Shown: piece after piece, positions 36,934 through 47,180 of the stretch
How positions within the stretch are numbered: position 1 is the first letter of the stretch
Layout: each line of letters opens with the position of its first letter
Origin: Devosia sp. Root436
GTDB taxonomy: Bacteria; Pseudomonadota; Alphaproteobacteria; Rhizobiales; Devosiaceae
NCBI RefSeq assembly: GCF_001426345.1
Contig: NZ_LMEM01000016.1
Location: 62,664 to 126,663, forward strand
Reading direction: 5' to 3'
DNA: 64,000 nucleotides
The notes under the pieces: generated by a model
The model's input: the letters and a program-made list of their open reading frames with translations, nothing else
Database searches by the model: none
What the model was told of the DNA's origin: nothing
Position numbers and translations under genes: made by a program

Positions 36934-37602
36934 ATGAAATCCGCAGTCATCGTCTTCCCCGGACTCAATCGCGACCGCGACATGATCGCGGCGCTGACCA
37001 AGGTTTCCGGCACCGCCCCTGCCACGGTCTGGCATCAGGATGCCGACCTGCCCGATGTCGATCTCATCGTCATCCCCGGCGGCTTTTCCTATGGCGACTA
37101 TCTGCGCTGCGGCGCCATCGCCGCGCGCTCGCCCATCATGGACAAGGTGCGCGAACGCGCCGCCAAAGGCGTCAAGGTACTTGGGGTCTGCAACGGCTTC
37201 CAGATCCTGATCGAAGCGGGCCTCCTGCCCGGCGCGCTGATGCGCAATATGAGCCTCAAATTCGTCTGCCGCGAGGTCAAGCTCGAGGTCGTCAACGCAG
37301 CGACCGACTTCACCCGCGGCTATGTCAAGGGCCAGGTCATCCGCTGCCCCGTCGCCCATCATGACGGCAACTATTTCGCCGACGCCGAAACCATCGCCCA
37401 CCTCGAAGGCAACGGCCAGGTGGCTTTCCGCTATGCCGAGGGCACCAATCCCAACGGCTCGATCAACGACATTGCCGGCATTTTCAACGACAGCAAGAAC
37501 GTGCTGGGCCTGATGCCCCACCCTGAAAACCTCATCGAAGCGGCCCATGGCGGCGACGATGGGCGAGCCCTGTTCTCGGGTCTGCTGGGCCAGGCTGCCT
37601 GA
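36934..37602 (+). CDS. purQ: Phosphoribosylformylglycinamidine synthase subunit PurQ
   Basis: The glutamine amidotransferase subunit that feeds ammonia to PurL. It has 222 residues, with the class I triad pattern: Cys86 in GVCNGFQ and His in LMPHPENL. It starts [16 protein letters not shown]. The stop overlaps the start of the next gene (TGATG). Confidence 0.97.
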   Translation: MKSAVIVFPGLNRDRDMIAALTKVSGTAPATVWHQDADLPDVDLIVIPGGFSYGDYLRCGAIAARSPIMDKVRERAAKGVKVLGVCNGFQILIEAGLLPGALMRNMSLKFVCREVKLEVVNAATDFTRGYVKGQVIRCPVAHHDGNYFADAETIAHLEGNGQVAFRYAEGTNPNGSINDIAGIFNDSKNVLGLMPHPENLIEAAHGGDDGRALFSGLLGQAA

Positions 37603-38258
37603 TGAATCCCCGCGCGCCCATCAACCCGCGCAATCTTCTCACCTGGCTCGGGTTGGCCTTCGGCATCCTCGCGCTGGTCCTGCAATTCTGGCTGTCGATG
37701 AATGCCATGCTGGGGAGCGGCCGTGACCTACCCGGCGCTCTCGGCAATTTCTTTTCCTACTACACCATCCTTACCAACACGGTGCTGGTGCTGATCTACC
37801 TGTCGACCATCTGGCCCTCCGCCTGGCTGCAATTATTCCGCCAACCCATACTGCGCGGCATGATGGCGGCCAATATTGCGCTGGTAACGCTGTTCGTTTT
37901 CTTCGTGCTGCGCCACCTTTACGCCTTCGACGGCCTGTTCCTCCTCGCCGACAACATGCTGCACTATCTGTGCCCGCTACTTTACCTGCTGTGGTGGCTC
38001 TCCGCCCAACCGCATGGCCAGCTGCGCTGGGGCAATCTGCCCCTCATGCTGGCGCCGACGCTGGCCTATTTCGTCTACGCCATGGCGCGCGGCGCCTGGG
38101 TGCAGGAATATCCCTACCCCATCCTCAACGCGATTGAACTCGGCTACGGCCAGGTGCTGCTCAACGCGGTCTACATGACCGTCGGACTGGCCGTGCTTTC
38201 CCTCGCCGTCATCGCGCTCGACCGCCTGCTGGCCCGCCCATCCCGGACACTTCCATGA
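37602..38258 (+). CDS. Pr6Pr family membrane protein
   Basis: A 218-residue protein with six hydrophobic segments. [19 protein letters not shown] and the later [16 protein letters not shown] are characteristic of Pr6Pr (FAR-17a/AIG1-like) proteins of unknown function. It is inserted between purQ and purL and overlaps both by 1-4 bases, so it is translated in the purine operon although no purine role is known. Confidence 0.85.
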   Translation: MNPRAPINPRNLLTWLGLAFGILALVLQFWLSMNAMLGSGRDLPGALGNFFSYYTILTNTVLVLIYLSTIWPSAWLQLFRQPILRGMMAANIALVTLFVFFVLRHLYAFDGLFLLADNMLHYLCPLLYLLWWLSAQPHGQLRWGNLPLMLAPTLAYFVYAMARGAWVQEYPYPILNAIELGYGQVLLNAVYMTVGLAVLSLAVIALDRLLARPSRTLP

Positions 38259-40489
38259 CCATCCCCAACGACATCCACATCACCCCCGAACTCGTTGCCG
38301 ACCATGGCCTCAAGCCGGACGAATACCAGAAGATCATCGACCTGATCGGGCGCGAGCCAACCTATACCGAATTGGGCATCTTCTCGGCGATGTGGAACGA
38401 GCATTGCTCCTACAAGTCATCCAAGAAGTGGCTCAAGACGCTGCCGACATCAGGCCCGCGCGTCATCCAGGGGCCGGGCGAGAATGCCGGCGTGGTCGAT
38501 ATCGGCGACGGCCAGGCTATCGTTTTCAAGATGGAATCGCATAACCATCCCAGCTTCATCGAACCCTATCAGGGCGCCGGTACCGGCATGGGCGGCATCC
38601 TGCGCGACGTCTTCACCATGGGCGCCCGCCCGGTCGCTGCGATGAACGCCCTGCGCTTCGGCGCACCGGAACACGACAAGACCCGCCATCTCGTCTCCGG
38701 CGTCGTCGCCGGCATCGGCGGCTATGGCAATGCCTTCGGCGTGCCAACCGTGGGCGGCGAAGTCGAATTCGACGAGCGCTACAACGGCAATATCCTGGTC
38801 AACGCCTTTGCGGCAGGCCTGGCCGATACCGACAAGATTTTCTATTCCAAGGCCGAAGGCGTCGGCCTGCCGGTGGTGTATCTCGGCGCCAAGACCGGGC
38901 GCGACGGCGTCGGCGGCGCCACCATGGCCTCCGCCGAATTCGGCGACGACATCGAAGAAAAGCGCCCGACAGTGCAGGTCGGCGACCCCTTCACCGAAAA
39001 GCGCCTGCTCGAAGCTTGCCTCGAACTGATGGCCACCGGCGCCGTCATCGCCATCCAGGATATGGGTGCGGCCGGCCTCACCTGCTCTGCCGTCGAAATG
39101 GGTGCCAAGGGCGACCTCGGCATCGAGCTCGATCTCGACAAGGTGCCGGTGCGCGAGGAGCGCATGACGCCCTATGAGATGATGCTGAGCGAAAGCCAGG
39201 AGCGCATGCTCATGGTGCTGCATCCCGAAAAGGAAGCGGTCGCCCGTGCCGTGTTCGAAAAGTGGGAGCTCGATTTCGCCACCGTCGGCATTACCACCGA
39301 CGACCTGCGCTTCCGCGTGAAGTGGCAGGGTGAGGAAGTTGCCAACCTGCCGATCAAGGAACTGGGCGACGAAGCCCCCGAATATGACCGCCCCTGGACC
39401 GAGCCGAAAAAGCCCGCCCAGTTGGCTGCCGGCGACGTGCCGCAGATGGATGTGGCCGACGCCCTGCTCAAGCTGATGGGCAGCCATCAGGTCGCCTCCC
39501 GCCGCTGGGTCTACGAACAATACGACACGCTGATCCAGGGCAATTCCCTGCAGCGCCCCGGCGGCGATGCCGGCGTGATCCGCGTCGAAGGCCACGCCAC
39601 CAAGGGCCTCGCCTTCTCGTCCGATGTGACGCCGCGCTATTGCGAAGCCGATCCCTATGAGGGCGGAAAGCAGGCCGTGGCTGAATGCTGGCGTAACCTG
39701 ACGGCGACCGGGGCCGAGCCGCTTGCGGCCACCGACAATCTCAATTTCGGCAATCCTGAACGTCCCGAAATCATGGGCCAGCTCGTCCATGCGATCAAAG
39801 GCATCGGAGAAGCCTGCCTGGCGCTGGATTTCCCCATCGTTTCGGGCAATGTCAGCCTCTACAACGAAACCAATGGCCGCGGCATCCTGCCGACCCCCAC
39901 CATTGGCGGCGTGGGCCTGCTGCCCGATTGGGACCAGATGGCGCGCATCGGCTTTGCCGGACCCGATCAGGTCATCCTGCTGGTCGGAGCACCCGCCAGC
40001 CGCGGCACCCATCTCGGCCAGTCGATCTACCTGCGCGACCTGTTCGGTCGCAAGGATGGCCCGCCGCCGCATATCGACCTGGCCCACGAAAGGCGCACCG
40101 GCGATTTCGTACGCAAGCTGATCCGCTCGGGCGTCGCCACCGCCTGCCACGATCTCTCCGATGGCGGCCTCGGCGTGGCCCTGGCCGAAATGGCCGTGGC
40201 CTCCGGCATCGGCGCCACCATCACCGATCTCGCCGACCAGGACCCTATCCTGCAATATTTCGGCGAAGACCAGGGCCGCTATCTCGTCACCGTCAATCTC
40301 GACCCGCAGGGCGAGGCGCTGGCGGCGCTGTGGCGCGATGCCGAGGCAGCGGGCGTCTTCGCACCGTGGATCGGCACCACCGGCGGCACCGATCTCGTGC
40401 TCGGCGCAGCCCGGCCGCTGGCGGTTGCCGCGCTCAGGGCCGCCCATGAAGGCTGGTTCCCCAGCTACATGGATGGAGAGGCTGCATAA
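38255..40489 (+). CDS. purL: Phosphoribosylformylglycinamidine synthase subunit PurL
   Basis: Converts FGAR to FGAM with ATP and ammonia from PurQ. At 744 residues it is the small-type PurL, which works with PurQ and PurS, both in this window. Motifs include [37 protein letters not shown] and [11 protein letters not shown]. The ATG overlaps the preceding stop (ATGA). Confidence 0.98.
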   Translation: MTIPNDIHITPELVADHGLKPDEYQKIIDLIGREPTYTELGIFSAMWNEHCSYKSSKKWLKTLPTSGPRVIQGPGENAGVVDIGDGQAIVFKMESHNHPSFIEPYQGAGTGMGGILRDVFTMGARPVAAMNALRFGAPEHDKTRHLVSGVVAGIGGYGNAFGVPTVGGEVEFDERYNGNILVNAFAAGLADTDKIFYSKAEGVGLPVVYLGAKTGRDGVGGATMASAEFGDDIEEKRPTVQVGDPFTEKRLLEACLELMATGAVIAIQDMGAAGLTCSAVEMGAKGDLGIELDLDKVPVREERMTPYEMMLSESQERMLMVLHPEKEAVARAVFEKWELDFATVGITTDDLRFRVKWQGEEVANLPIKELGDEAPEYDRPWTEPKKPAQLAAGDVPQMDVADALLKLMGSHQVASRRWVYEQYDTLIQGNSLQRPGGDAGVIRVEGHATKGLAFSSDVTPRYCEADPYEGGKQAVAECWRNLTATGAEPLAATDNLNFGNPERPEIMGQLVHAIKGIGEACLALDFPIVSGNVSLYNETNGRGILPTPTIGGVGLLPDWDQMARIGFAGPDQVILLVGAPASRGTHLGQSIYLRDLFGRKDGPPPHIDLAHERRTGDFVRKLIRSGVATACHDLSDGGLGVALAEMAVASGIGATITDLADQDPILQYFGEDQGRYLVTVNLDPQGEALAALWRDAEAAGVFAPWIGTTGGTDLVLGAARPLAVAALRAAHEGWFPSYMDGEAA

Positions 40490-40568
40490 TCCGCGCATCT
40501 GCCTTATGATCGCCGCTCTTTGGGGTGTTGTGACTCCCCGGGGCGGCGTCATTTAGTGGAGACTTCAG

Positions 40569-41120
40569 ATGAGATTTTTACCGGCAGTTCTGGCCCTTTC
40601 GCTCAGCTTCTTGCCGGTGGCCGCTTATGCCCAGACTGCGGGGATCAGCGGCTCTCCCTTGCCCGACCAGCCCTATACGCTGATCTACCCCGATGTCATG
40701 GTGACCAGCGGCGAGCCCGGCGGCCCGCTGACCATCAACCACCCCGGCCTGCCGCTGCAATGCGTGCTGACCGTCGTGCCGGTGGAAGATACCGGCTGGA
40801 CCGCCGAGGGCGCTCTGGCGGAACTCGATGCGGCTGCCGTTGCCGCCGGCTGGAGCGAAACATTCCCCGGCTTCACCCTCGGGGCCAGCCTCGTCACCCG
40901 CTACCAGAGCAATCCGGCGCTGCAATATGAGGGCACCAGCACCGGCTCGGAGCAAGGCCCGATCACCCTGGTTCACACCGAAACGGTGGATGCCGGGAAC
41001 GGCTACACCCTGGATTGCTTCTATGCCACCGAAATGGCTGCGGAAGCACGCCCCGTCGTCGACGCCATAATCGCCAACTTCTCCACAAGACAGGACGCGC
41101 AGCCCGTCGTTACCCCCTGA
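40569..41120 (+). CDS. Periplasmic hypothetical protein
   Basis: A 183-residue protein with a Sec signal peptide (MRFLPAVLALSLSFLPVAAYAQ). The mature part has two cysteines (LQCVLTV and LDCFYATE), probably a disulfide, and no recognised domain. It begins 79 bases after purL; GTGGAGA lies at the right distance upstream. It is oriented with the purL/bolA genes. Confidence 0.75.
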   Translation: MRFLPAVLALSLSFLPVAAYAQTAGISGSPLPDQPYTLIYPDVMVTSGEPGGPLTINHPGLPLQCVLTVVPVEDTGWTAEGALAELDAAAVAAGWSETFPGFTLGASLVTRYQSNPALQYEGTSTGSEQGPITLVHTETVDAGNGYTLDCFYATEMAAEARPVVDAIIANFSTRQDAQPVVTP

Positions 41121-41210
41121 TCGACGCCTGCGATATTGAAGGCGCCCGACCCCCATGCCATATCATGGGCATGGTCCGGCATGGTGTCGGCAATAGCGAG
41201 GAGTCGAGCC

Positions 41211-41444
41211 ATGGCCATGGATGCCAGCGAAATAGAGCGCCGGATCAAGGCGGCCCTCCCCGATGCCGATATCGACATCCGCGATCTTGCCGGCGATGGC
41301 GACCACTGGGCGGCGACGGTGAAGTCCGAGCAATTCCGCGGCAAGACTCGGGTGCAGCAGCACAAGCTGGTCTATGATTCCCTGCAAGGCGACATGGGGG
41401 GTGCCCTCCATGCCCTCGCCCTCCAGACGGTCGTCCCGGACTGA
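41211..41444 (+). CDS. BolA family protein
   Basis: A 77-residue protein of the BolA/IbaG type, partner of monothiol glutaredoxins in iron-sulfur handling. It has the expected order: SEIERRIKAALPDADIDIRDL, GDHWAATVKSEQF, and RVQQHKLVYDSLQGDMGG. The ATG at 41211 follows a GAGGAG ribosome site. A CGFS glutaredoxin gene lies 1.5 kb downstream, a usual alphaproteobacterial association. Confidence 0.93.
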   Translation: MAMDASEIERRIKAALPDADIDIRDLAGDGDHWAATVKSEQFRGKTRVQQHKLVYDSLQGDMGGALHALALQTVVPD

Positions 41445-41447
41445 TCA

Positions 41448-41771
41448 ATGTCGCTTCGCGATTCGCTTGACCTGATCCAGGCCGTCCGGCCCGACGCCGG
41501 CACTTCCGCACTCGAATACGAAATCCTGGCGGAACGTGCCGCCTCGCTCGGCGCCGCCGAGCAGCGTGTCGTCACAGCCATCGCCGCCCTCACATCGGCC
41601 GTCGATGACCGGGACACCTGTCTCTCCGAAGCCCGCCGAACCGTCTGGGAATATTTCGTGCAGCGCGAACTGGTCGGCTTCCGCAAGCACAATGACGTGA
41701 TTCAGGAGCTCAACATTCCCCGTGAAGTCCTTGCAGGACTTGGCGCAATGCCGGCGAGCAACCGCCGATGA
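41448..41771 (+). CDS. DUF6665-like small protein
   Basis: A 107-residue helical protein. The pattern LEYEILAERAASLG, then ARRTVWEYFVQRELVGFRKHNDVIQELNIP fits the DUF6665 family as I recall it, function unknown. It starts three bases after the bolA stop and its stop overlaps the HIT gene start, so all three are coupled. Confidence 0.75.
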   Translation: MSLRDSLDLIQAVRPDAGTSALEYEILAERAASLGAAEQRVVTAIAALTSAVDDRDTCLSEARRTVWEYFVQRELVGFRKHNDVIQELNIPREVLAGLGAMPASNRR

Positions 41772-42160
41772 CGCCGCAGCCGGACTGCCGCTTCTGCCTC
41801 GACAACCAACTGCTGGCCGACAAGCCCCTGCTGTCCAATGCGGCCTTCTATTTTCTGTCCAGCATCGATCCCGATGTGCGGCTGGCGGGCATGATCATTC
41901 CCCACCGCCACAGTGAAACGCCGTTCGAGATGACCCTGGACGAATGGACAGCCCTTCCCGACATGTTGGCGCAGGCCAAGACCTTCTTCGCTTCGGCCGC
42001 ACCGGATGGATACACCCTGGGCTGGAACGTGGGCGCAGTGGCCGGGCAGCATGTGTTCCATACGCATATGCACATCCTGCCCCGCTTCAAGGGCGAGCCA
42101 GCCGAAGGCGCCGGCATCAGACGCATCCTGCGCCCGCAGGACTGGGTTGCCCCACGATGA
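41768..42160 (+). CDS. HIT family protein
   Basis: A 130-residue nucleotide hydrolase or transferase of the histidine-triad family. CRFCLDN near the start suggests a structural zinc pair, and HVFHTHMHILPR holds the triad (His98, His100, His102). The family hydrolyses nucleotide monophosphate derivatives. It overlaps both neighbours by four bases. Confidence 0.92.
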   Translation: MTPQPDCRFCLDNQLLADKPLLSNAAFYFLSSIDPDVRLAGMIIPHRHSETPFEMTLDEWTALPDMLAQAKTFFASAAPDGYTLGWNVGAVAGQHVFHTHMHILPRFKGEPAEGAGIRRILRPQDWVAPR

Positions 42161-42787
42161 CCCGCGCCGTCTTCTTCGATGTCGACGGCGTGCTGGTGCA
42201 TGGCTACCACGCCCGCCCGGAGCTGACCCGCCGCTGGAACGAGAATCTGCTGGCGGACATGGGCGTCGACCCCGACCGCTTCACCGACGAGTTCATCTTC
42301 GACATCTTCATCAAGAAGGTTGTTGTCGGCGAAACGGCCATCATCGACGCACTGGAGCGCCGCCTGCCCAGACTGGGCTATCGGGGCTCGCCCATGACAT
42401 TCCTGCACTATTGGCTGTCACACGACTCGACCCTCAATACGGATCTGATCGCGGTAGTCAGGACGCTTAAGGCTGCTGGCGATATCAGGCTCTACATCGC
42501 CACCAATCAGGATCACACCCGCGCGCAATGGCTCTGGCACACGCTTGAACTCAGCGAATTGTTCGAGGACATCTTCTATTCGGCCCGGGCCGGGGTTCCG
42601 CAAACCCGAGACCGGCTTCTTCGACTTCATCGAGCAGCGCATCGGCCCCCAATCGGAGCCGCCGCTCTTTTTTGACGATACGCCCAAGGTCGTCGACGGC
42701 GCCCGCCGGCATGGCTGGGAAGCCGTGCTGTTCAACACGGTCGAGGACTGCACGACCCACCCGTGGATCGCCGAACGCCTGCGATGA
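42157..42787 (+). pseudogene. HAD-family hydrolase gene interrupted by a single-base frameshift
   Basis: The first frame encodes MTRAVFFDVDGVLVHG (catalytic Asp8 and Asp10) through SARAG, then runs out of family sequence. The next frame continues the protein with RKPETGFFDFIEQ (the conserved HAD Lys motif) and LFFDDTPKVVDGARRHGW (the metal-binding acidic motif) to a stop at 42787. Removing one base from GGGGTTCC near 42592-42599 gives a continuous product of about 209 residues. The rest of the gene is intact, so this is a very recent mutation or a sequencing error. The start overlaps the HIT stop. Confidence 0.85.
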
Positions 42788-42975
42788 CCAGCCATTCACT
42801 CACACCCTTGCCGATGCTATTCGGGTATAGCCCTGATGGCCTTCTCGCCTCCAATCGCTCCACAGGAGCGATTGGCCTACGGGACGGTTCGAAGTCTCGA
42901 CAGCGCCCAAGTCCTGTCCTATTTAAGGGCAACAGCAAGCGGCCCTTGATCCCGCCCTCTCGAAAGGTTTTCGCC

Positions 42976-43311
42976 ATGACCGACATCAACGCCTTCATCG
43001 ACGACAAGGTGAAGAATAACGACGTGTTCCTGTTCATGAAGGGGTCGCCGGACTTTCCGCAATGCGGCTTTTCCGGGCAGGTCGTTCAGATACTGAGCTA
43101 TCTCGGAGTCGAATATGGCAGCGCCAATGTACTCGAGAGCGCCGAATTGCGTGACGGCATCAAGGCTTACACCAACTGGCCGACCATTCCCCAGCTCTAT
43201 GTGAAGGGCGAATTCGTCGGCGGCGCCGATATCGTCCGCGAGATGTTCCAGGCCGGCGAACTGCAGTCACACCTGCAGAATTCCGGTATTGCCGTCAAGC
43301 AGACGGCCTGA
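42976..43311 (+). CDS. grxD: Monothiol glutaredoxin, CGFS type
   Basis: A 111-residue Grx4/GrxD protein that binds a [2Fe-2S] cluster with glutathione and hands it on, often with BolA. The active-site motif is CGFS (residues 30-33) in GSPDFPQCGFSGQ, with WPTIPQLYVKGEFVGGADI later. The ATG at 42976 gives the usual length. Confidence 0.96.
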   Translation: MTDINAFIDDKVKNNDVFLFMKGSPDFPQCGFSGQVVQILSYLGVEYGSANVLESAELRDGIKAYTNWPTIPQLYVKGEFVGGADIVREMFQAGELQSHLQNSGIAVKQTA

Positions 43312-43331
43312 TTTCCGGCGTTTTTCCTGCA

Positions 43332-43358
43332 CAAAGCCCGGTCCCTGGCCGGGCTTTG
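43332..43358. terminator. Hairpin after grxD
   Basis: CAAAGCCCGG and CCGGGCTTTG form a 10-bp stem with a 7-base loop, 20 bases after the grxD stop. It is the likely grxD terminator. Confidence 0.65.
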
Positions 43359-43459
43359 CCATGCTTATCACTCGAGTTGATGAGCCCCATTCGGCAATAT
43401 CACTTTGCGCGATGGCCGGCCGGGCGTAGATAGAACATCCACTCTCCGGATGCTCCCCC

Positions 43460-44677
43460 ATGACCACGTCCACCCTTCGCCCCGCAGTTCCGCTGCTCGT
43501 GCTGATCATCGCCGGCTGCATCATTGCGGCCGTGGGGAATGGCATTCGCAGCAGCTTCGGTCTGTTCACCCTGCCGATGACGGGCGATCTGGGGCTGACG
43601 CGCGAGGGCTGGGGCATGGCCATGGCCATCCAGAACCTGGCCTGGGGCATTGCCCAGCCCTTTGCCGGAGCCTGGGCCGACCGCGTCGGCACCGGCCGCA
43701 CCGTCGCCGCGGGTCTTGCTGTCTATGCCGCTGGCGTTCTGGCCATGGCCTTCTCGCCCGATGCGGGCTGGATGACGCTGACTGCCGGCGTGGTTGCCGG
43801 TGTGGGTATTGCCGTCAGTTCCTTCTCCGTGGTCATGGTGGCCTTCGGCCGCTCCGTGCCCATGGAAAAGCGCTCCCTGATCTTCGGCGTGGCCACTGCC
43901 GCCTCGTCTTTCGGCCAGTTCGCCTTTGCGCCCATCAGCCAGGGCTTCATCAATGCCTTCGGCTGGCAATCCGCCCTGGTCTACCTGGCCATGGCCTTGT
44001 TGCTGGTCATTCCGCTGAGCTACGCCCTGCGCGGTCGCACCGAGAACACCACCGGCCAGGCCGACCTGCCCTTCATGGAGGCGCTGGCCAAGGCCTGGGG
44101 CCATGGTTCCTACCGCCTGCTGGTGATCGGTTTCTTCGTCTGCGGCTTCCACCTGGCCTTTATTAACGTCCACATGCCGGCCTATCTTGTGCAATGCGGC
44201 CTGTCGCCGGAAGTCGGCAGTTGGACCATCGCCGTCATCGGCCTGTTCAATATCGCCGGCTCGCTGCTGTCGGGCTATCTCGGCGGCCGCCTGCCCAAGC
44301 AGTTGTTGCTGGCGACCATCTATTTCCTGCGCGCCGTGGCCATCGGGCTGTTCCTGCTGATTCCGGTCAGCGAGGTCACCGCCTATGCCTTTGCCGCCGC
44401 CATGGGCCTGCTATGGCTCTCCACCGTGCCGCTGACGGCGGGGTTGGTGAGCCTGTTCTTCGGTGCCCGCTATATGGGCATGCTCTATGGCGTCGCCTTC
44501 CTCAGCCACCAGGTCGGCTCCTTCGTCGGCGTCTGGCTGGGCGGCTATGTCTATGACCATACCGGCTCCTACAGCCTGGTATGGTATCTCGGGATCGTGC
44601 TGGGCCTTGCTTCGGCCGCCGTGCATATCCCGATCAATGAGCGCAGCGCGCCCAGTTTCGCGCTCAAACCGGCCTGA
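43460..44677 (+). CDS. MFS transporter
   Basis: A 405-residue major facilitator protein with twelve hydrophobic segments. The loop after helix 2 (GAWADRVGTGRTVAAG) is the MFS motif, and SGYLGGRLPKQLL follows helix 8. The N-terminus SSFGLFTLPMTGDLGLTREGWGMAMAIQNL resembles the oxalate/formate-antiporter-like MFS group. Substrate unknown. Confidence 0.9.
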   Translation: MTTSTLRPAVPLLVLIIAGCIIAAVGNGIRSSFGLFTLPMTGDLGLTREGWGMAMAIQNLAWGIAQPFAGAWADRVGTGRTVAAGLAVYAAGVLAMAFSPDAGWMTLTAGVVAGVGIAVSSFSVVMVAFGRSVPMEKRSLIFGVATAASSFGQFAFAPISQGFINAFGWQSALVYLAMALLLVIPLSYALRGRTENTTGQADLPFMEALAKAWGHGSYRLLVIGFFVCGFHLAFINVHMPAYLVQCGLSPEVGSWTIAVIGLFNIAGSLLSGYLGGRLPKQLLLATIYFLRAVAIGLFLLIPVSEVTAYAFAAAMGLLWLSTVPLTAGLVSLFFGARYMGMLYGVAFLSHQVGSFVGVWLGGYVYDHTGSYSLVWYLGIVLGLASAAVHIPINERSAPSFALKPA

Positions 44678-44684
44678 TCCGCGC

Positions 44685-44715
44685 TATCGGCAGGAACCAT
44701 CGGTTTCTGCCGATA
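44685..44715. terminator. Hairpin between the two MFS genes
   Basis: TATCGGCAGGAACC pairs with GGTTTCTGCCGATA with one mismatch (a G-U pair in RNA), loop of three bases. It follows the first MFS stop by seven bases. No clear T-run. Confidence 0.5.
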
Positions 44716-44807
44716 CAGTCTTGCAAATGTCGCCTTGCGGGTTCATGGTCCGCGCCGTATTTCCCCGCGCCCGTTTTCTCGCGGCGACACCATTCCAGGT
44801 TCCTTTG

Positions 44808-46061
44808 ATGTCCGATCATTTCACGCGGGTTCTCTCGCGCCCCGAATTCATTGCCCTTATGGCTGCCCTGATGGCGCTCAACGCGCTGGCCATCGACGTC
44901 ATGCTGCCGGCTTTGCCCTATATGGGCGAGGCGCTTGGCGTGGTGAGTGAGAACGAACGGCAATATGTCATCGCCGCCTATATGCTGGGCATGGGCATTG
45001 CCGTGCTCGGCTTCGGCCCGCTAACCGACCGCTTCGGCCGGCGCGCGCCGCTGCTGGCGGGCATGGGCATCTATGTCGTGGCCGCCATTGCCGCCGTCTT
45101 CGCGCCAAGCTTTGCCGTGCTGCTGGTGCTGCGCTTCATCCAGGGCATGGGCGCCGCCAGCGTGCGCGTCATCGCCACGGCTGTCGTGCGCGACCGCTAT
45201 TCGGGCCGCGAAATGGCCGAAGTCATGTCGCTGACCTTCATGGTGTTCATGGCCATCCCCATCGTCGCGCCCGGCATCGGCCAGGTGCTGCTGCTGACCG
45301 GTCCATGGCAGGCCATTTTCATCTTCATGGGCCTGCTCGCCGCGGTCTTCTGGCTGTGGACCTATATTCGCCTGCCCGAAACCCTGCCGGTCGATGCCCG
45401 TCGTCCGCTGAGCTTCAAGGCGGTGCTCAGCGGCTTCGTCATCGTCTTCACCAACCGCGGGGCCTTCTCCTATGGCCTGGCCGGCATGTTCCTGTTTGGC
45501 GCCCTGTTCGGCTTCATCAGTTCGGCCCAGCAGATCTATGTCGATATCTATGGCCTGGGCGTCTATTTTCCCGTCGCCTTCGCGGCCATGGCGGGGCTGA
45601 TGGCGGTTTCGTCCTTCACCAATTCGCGCATCGTGCGCCGGCTCGGCATGCGCCGGCTGTCGCATGGCGCGGTGCTGAGCTTCACGGCCTTCAGCGGCGT
45701 CTGGCTGGCCTTCGCCCTCAGCGGCTTCCTGCCGCTATGGCTGTTCTTCTCGCTGCTGGCCATCGTCATGTTCAGCTTCGGCTGGGCCGCGTCGAACATG
45801 AACTCGCTATCCATGGAGCCGCTTGGCGCAGTCGCGGGCACGGCATCGGCCGTGTTCGGCTTCATCCAGACCGTGGGCGGCGCGCTGATCGGCAGCTATA
45901 CCGGCCAGCATTTCAACGGCACGACCGTTCCCACGGCCACCGGCTATTTCCTCATGGGTGCGCTGGCGCTGGTATGCATCCTGGTCGCCGAGCGTGGCCG
46001 GCTGTTCGGCGTCGGCGAGCAATATGCCCATGCCGACGCCGTGCCTGAAGCTGGTCACTGA
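44808..46061 (+). CDS. Bcr/CflA-type multidrug efflux MFS transporter
   Basis: A 417-residue transporter. Typical of Bcr/Cfl[20 protein letters not shown] after the start, [16 protein letters not shown] in the first loop, and [22 protein letters not shown]. It has twelve hydrophobic segments. The family exports drugs such as bicyclomycin or sulfonamides; the substrate here is unknown. Its end overlaps the ClpP-like gene on the other strand by seven bases. Confidence 0.92.
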   Translation: MSDHFTRVLSRPEFIALMAALMALNALAIDVMLPALPYMGEALGVVSENERQYVIAAYMLGMGIAVLGFGPLTDRFGRRAPLLAGMGIYVVAAIAAVFAPSFAVLLVLRFIQGMGAASVRVIATAVVRDRYSGREMAEVMSLTFMVFMAIPIVAPGIGQVLLLTGPWQAIFIFMGLLAAVFWLWTYIRLPETLPVDARRPLSFKAVLSGFVIVFTNRGAFSYGLAGMFLFGALFGFISSAQQIYVDIYGLGVYFPVAFAAMAGLMAVSSFTNSRIVRRLGMRRLSHGAVLSFTAFSGVWLAFALSGFLPLWLFFSLLAIVMFSFGWAASNMNSLSMEPLGAVAGTASAVFGFIQTVGGALIGSYTGQHFNGTTVPTATGYFLMGALALVCILVAERGRLFGVGEQYAHADAVPEAGH

Positions 46062-46687
46062 CCGCTTTCGGGCGCCGCCGGTCCTTCGATCTGGCTGCGG
46101 TCGCTATAGACATGGTCGACCAGGCCCCAGTTGCGGGCCTGGTCGGGCGTCATGAAATTGTCCCGCTCCAGCGCGGCCTCGACCTCCTCGTAAGTCCGGC
46201 CGCAATGCTTGGCGTAGAGATTGTGCATGCGGCGCTTGAGCCGCTGGCTCTCCTCGGCATGCAGCATGATATCGGTGACCTTGCCCTGATAGCCACCGCT
46301 GGGCTGGTGCAGCATGATCGAGGCATTGGGCAGGCAGATGCGGGTGCCCGGCTCGCCCGCCATCAGCAGGAATGAACCGGCCGACATGGCCATGCCCATG
46401 CAGAGCGTGCCCACCGGCGCCTTGATGAACTGCATCGTGTCATACATCGCCATGGCCGAGGTCACCACGCCACCCGGTGAGTTGATATAGAGGTAGATTT
46501 CCTTCTTGGGATTTTCCGCCTCGAGGAACAGCAATTGTGCGCAGACCAGCGAGGCCATGTTGTCCTCGACCTCGCCATTGACGAAGATGATCCGCTCGCG
46601 CAGCAGGCGCGAATAGATATCGAACGAGCGTTCTCCGCGTGTGGTCTGCTCCACGACCATAGGGACGAGCTGCATCATGTCGCGCAT
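46055..46687 (-). CDS. clpP: ATP-dependent Clp protease proteolytic subunit (ClpP-like)
   Basis: A 210-residue serine protease subunit. The catalytic triad is in place: Ser102 (GMAMSAGS), His127 (MLHQPSGG) and Asp176. [20 protein letters not shown] is the substrate-binding region. The start [26 protein letters not shown] is standard for ClpP; the frame is open 15 codons upstream. No clpX or tig gene is adjacent, so this may be a second ClpP copy. Confidence 0.95.
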   Translation of the reverse strand: MRDMMQLVPMVVEQTTRGERSFDIYSRLLRERIIFVNGEVEDNMASLVCAQLLFLEAENPKKEIYLYINSPGGVVTSAMAMYDTMQFIKAPVGTLCMGMAMSAGSFLLMAGEPGTRICLPNASIMLHQPSGGYQGKVTDIMLHAEESQRLKRRMHNLYAKHCGRTYEEVEAALERDNFMTPDQARNWGLVDHVYSDRSQIEGPAAPESGQ

Positions 46688-46727
46688 CGGCGATTCTCCT
46701 GTTTTGATCTTGAAATTCACCCACCGT

Positions 46728-46824
46728 GTCATCCCGGCGCAGGCCGGGATCCATCCTGAGGTCTTCCCGCATTCACTGCGGGCTCTGTCATCTCAGGATG
46801 GATTCCGGCCTTCGCCGGAATGAC
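46728..46824. repeat. REP-like palindromic element
   Basis: Two arms of about 33 bases, starting GTCATCCCGGCGCAGGCCGG and ending with its near-complement CCGGCCTTCGCCGGAATGAC, face each other around a 31-base spacer containing its own hairpin (CCCGC/GCGGG). Such intergenic palindromes are widespread in alphaproteobacterial genomes. It lies upstream of the ClpP-like gene, about 40 bases from its start. Confidence 0.8.
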
Positions 46825-46841
46825 ATCGCGGGAAACGGATG

Positions 46842-47180
46842 CTAGGCGGCCAGCATGACCGGCCCGGCGATATTGCTGTTCGCCGCCACGGGCATCGCCA
46901 TCGGCGCATGCGTCAGACGGAACCAGGTGCCGCCGTCACTGGTGGGGGTCAGCTCGAAGGTCACGAAGCTATCCTCCATGCCCACGATTGCGCCCTGCCC
47001 GGCTTCGCGCCAGCGATAGGTAAGGCTTCGATTTTCCTCTGCCGTGACCACCGCCAGGTCGAGATCCTGCGCGGGCTTCAGCCAGCGTTCGAGATATGCG
47101 GGGATGGTCAGCGCCCGCCAAACCTTTTCGGGCGGCGCATCGAGCGCACATTCGAACACCAGCGCGTCCGTGTCGGTCAT
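46842..47180 (-). CDS. SRPBCC (AHSA1-like) family protein
   Basis: A 112-residue protein of the START-like/AHSA1 fold: FECALDAPPEKVWRALTIPAYLERWL at the start, YRWREAGQGAIVGMEDSFVTFEL in the middle. The family binds small hydrophobic ligands. Its start overlaps the ArsR gene stop by four bases; the ArsR-SRPBCC pairing is common. Confidence 0.9.
   Translation of the reverse strand: MTDTDALVFECALDAPPEKVWRALTIPAYLERWLKPAQDLDLAVVTAEENRSLTYRWREAGQGAIVGMEDSFVTFELTPTSDGGTWFRLTHAPMAMPVAANSNIAGPVMLAA

Noticed and set aside
38450..40552. 700-codon open frame on the minus strand
   Set aside because: It lies opposite purL, whose motifs are certain. The length is an effect of high GC content, and the translation is low-complexity without domains.
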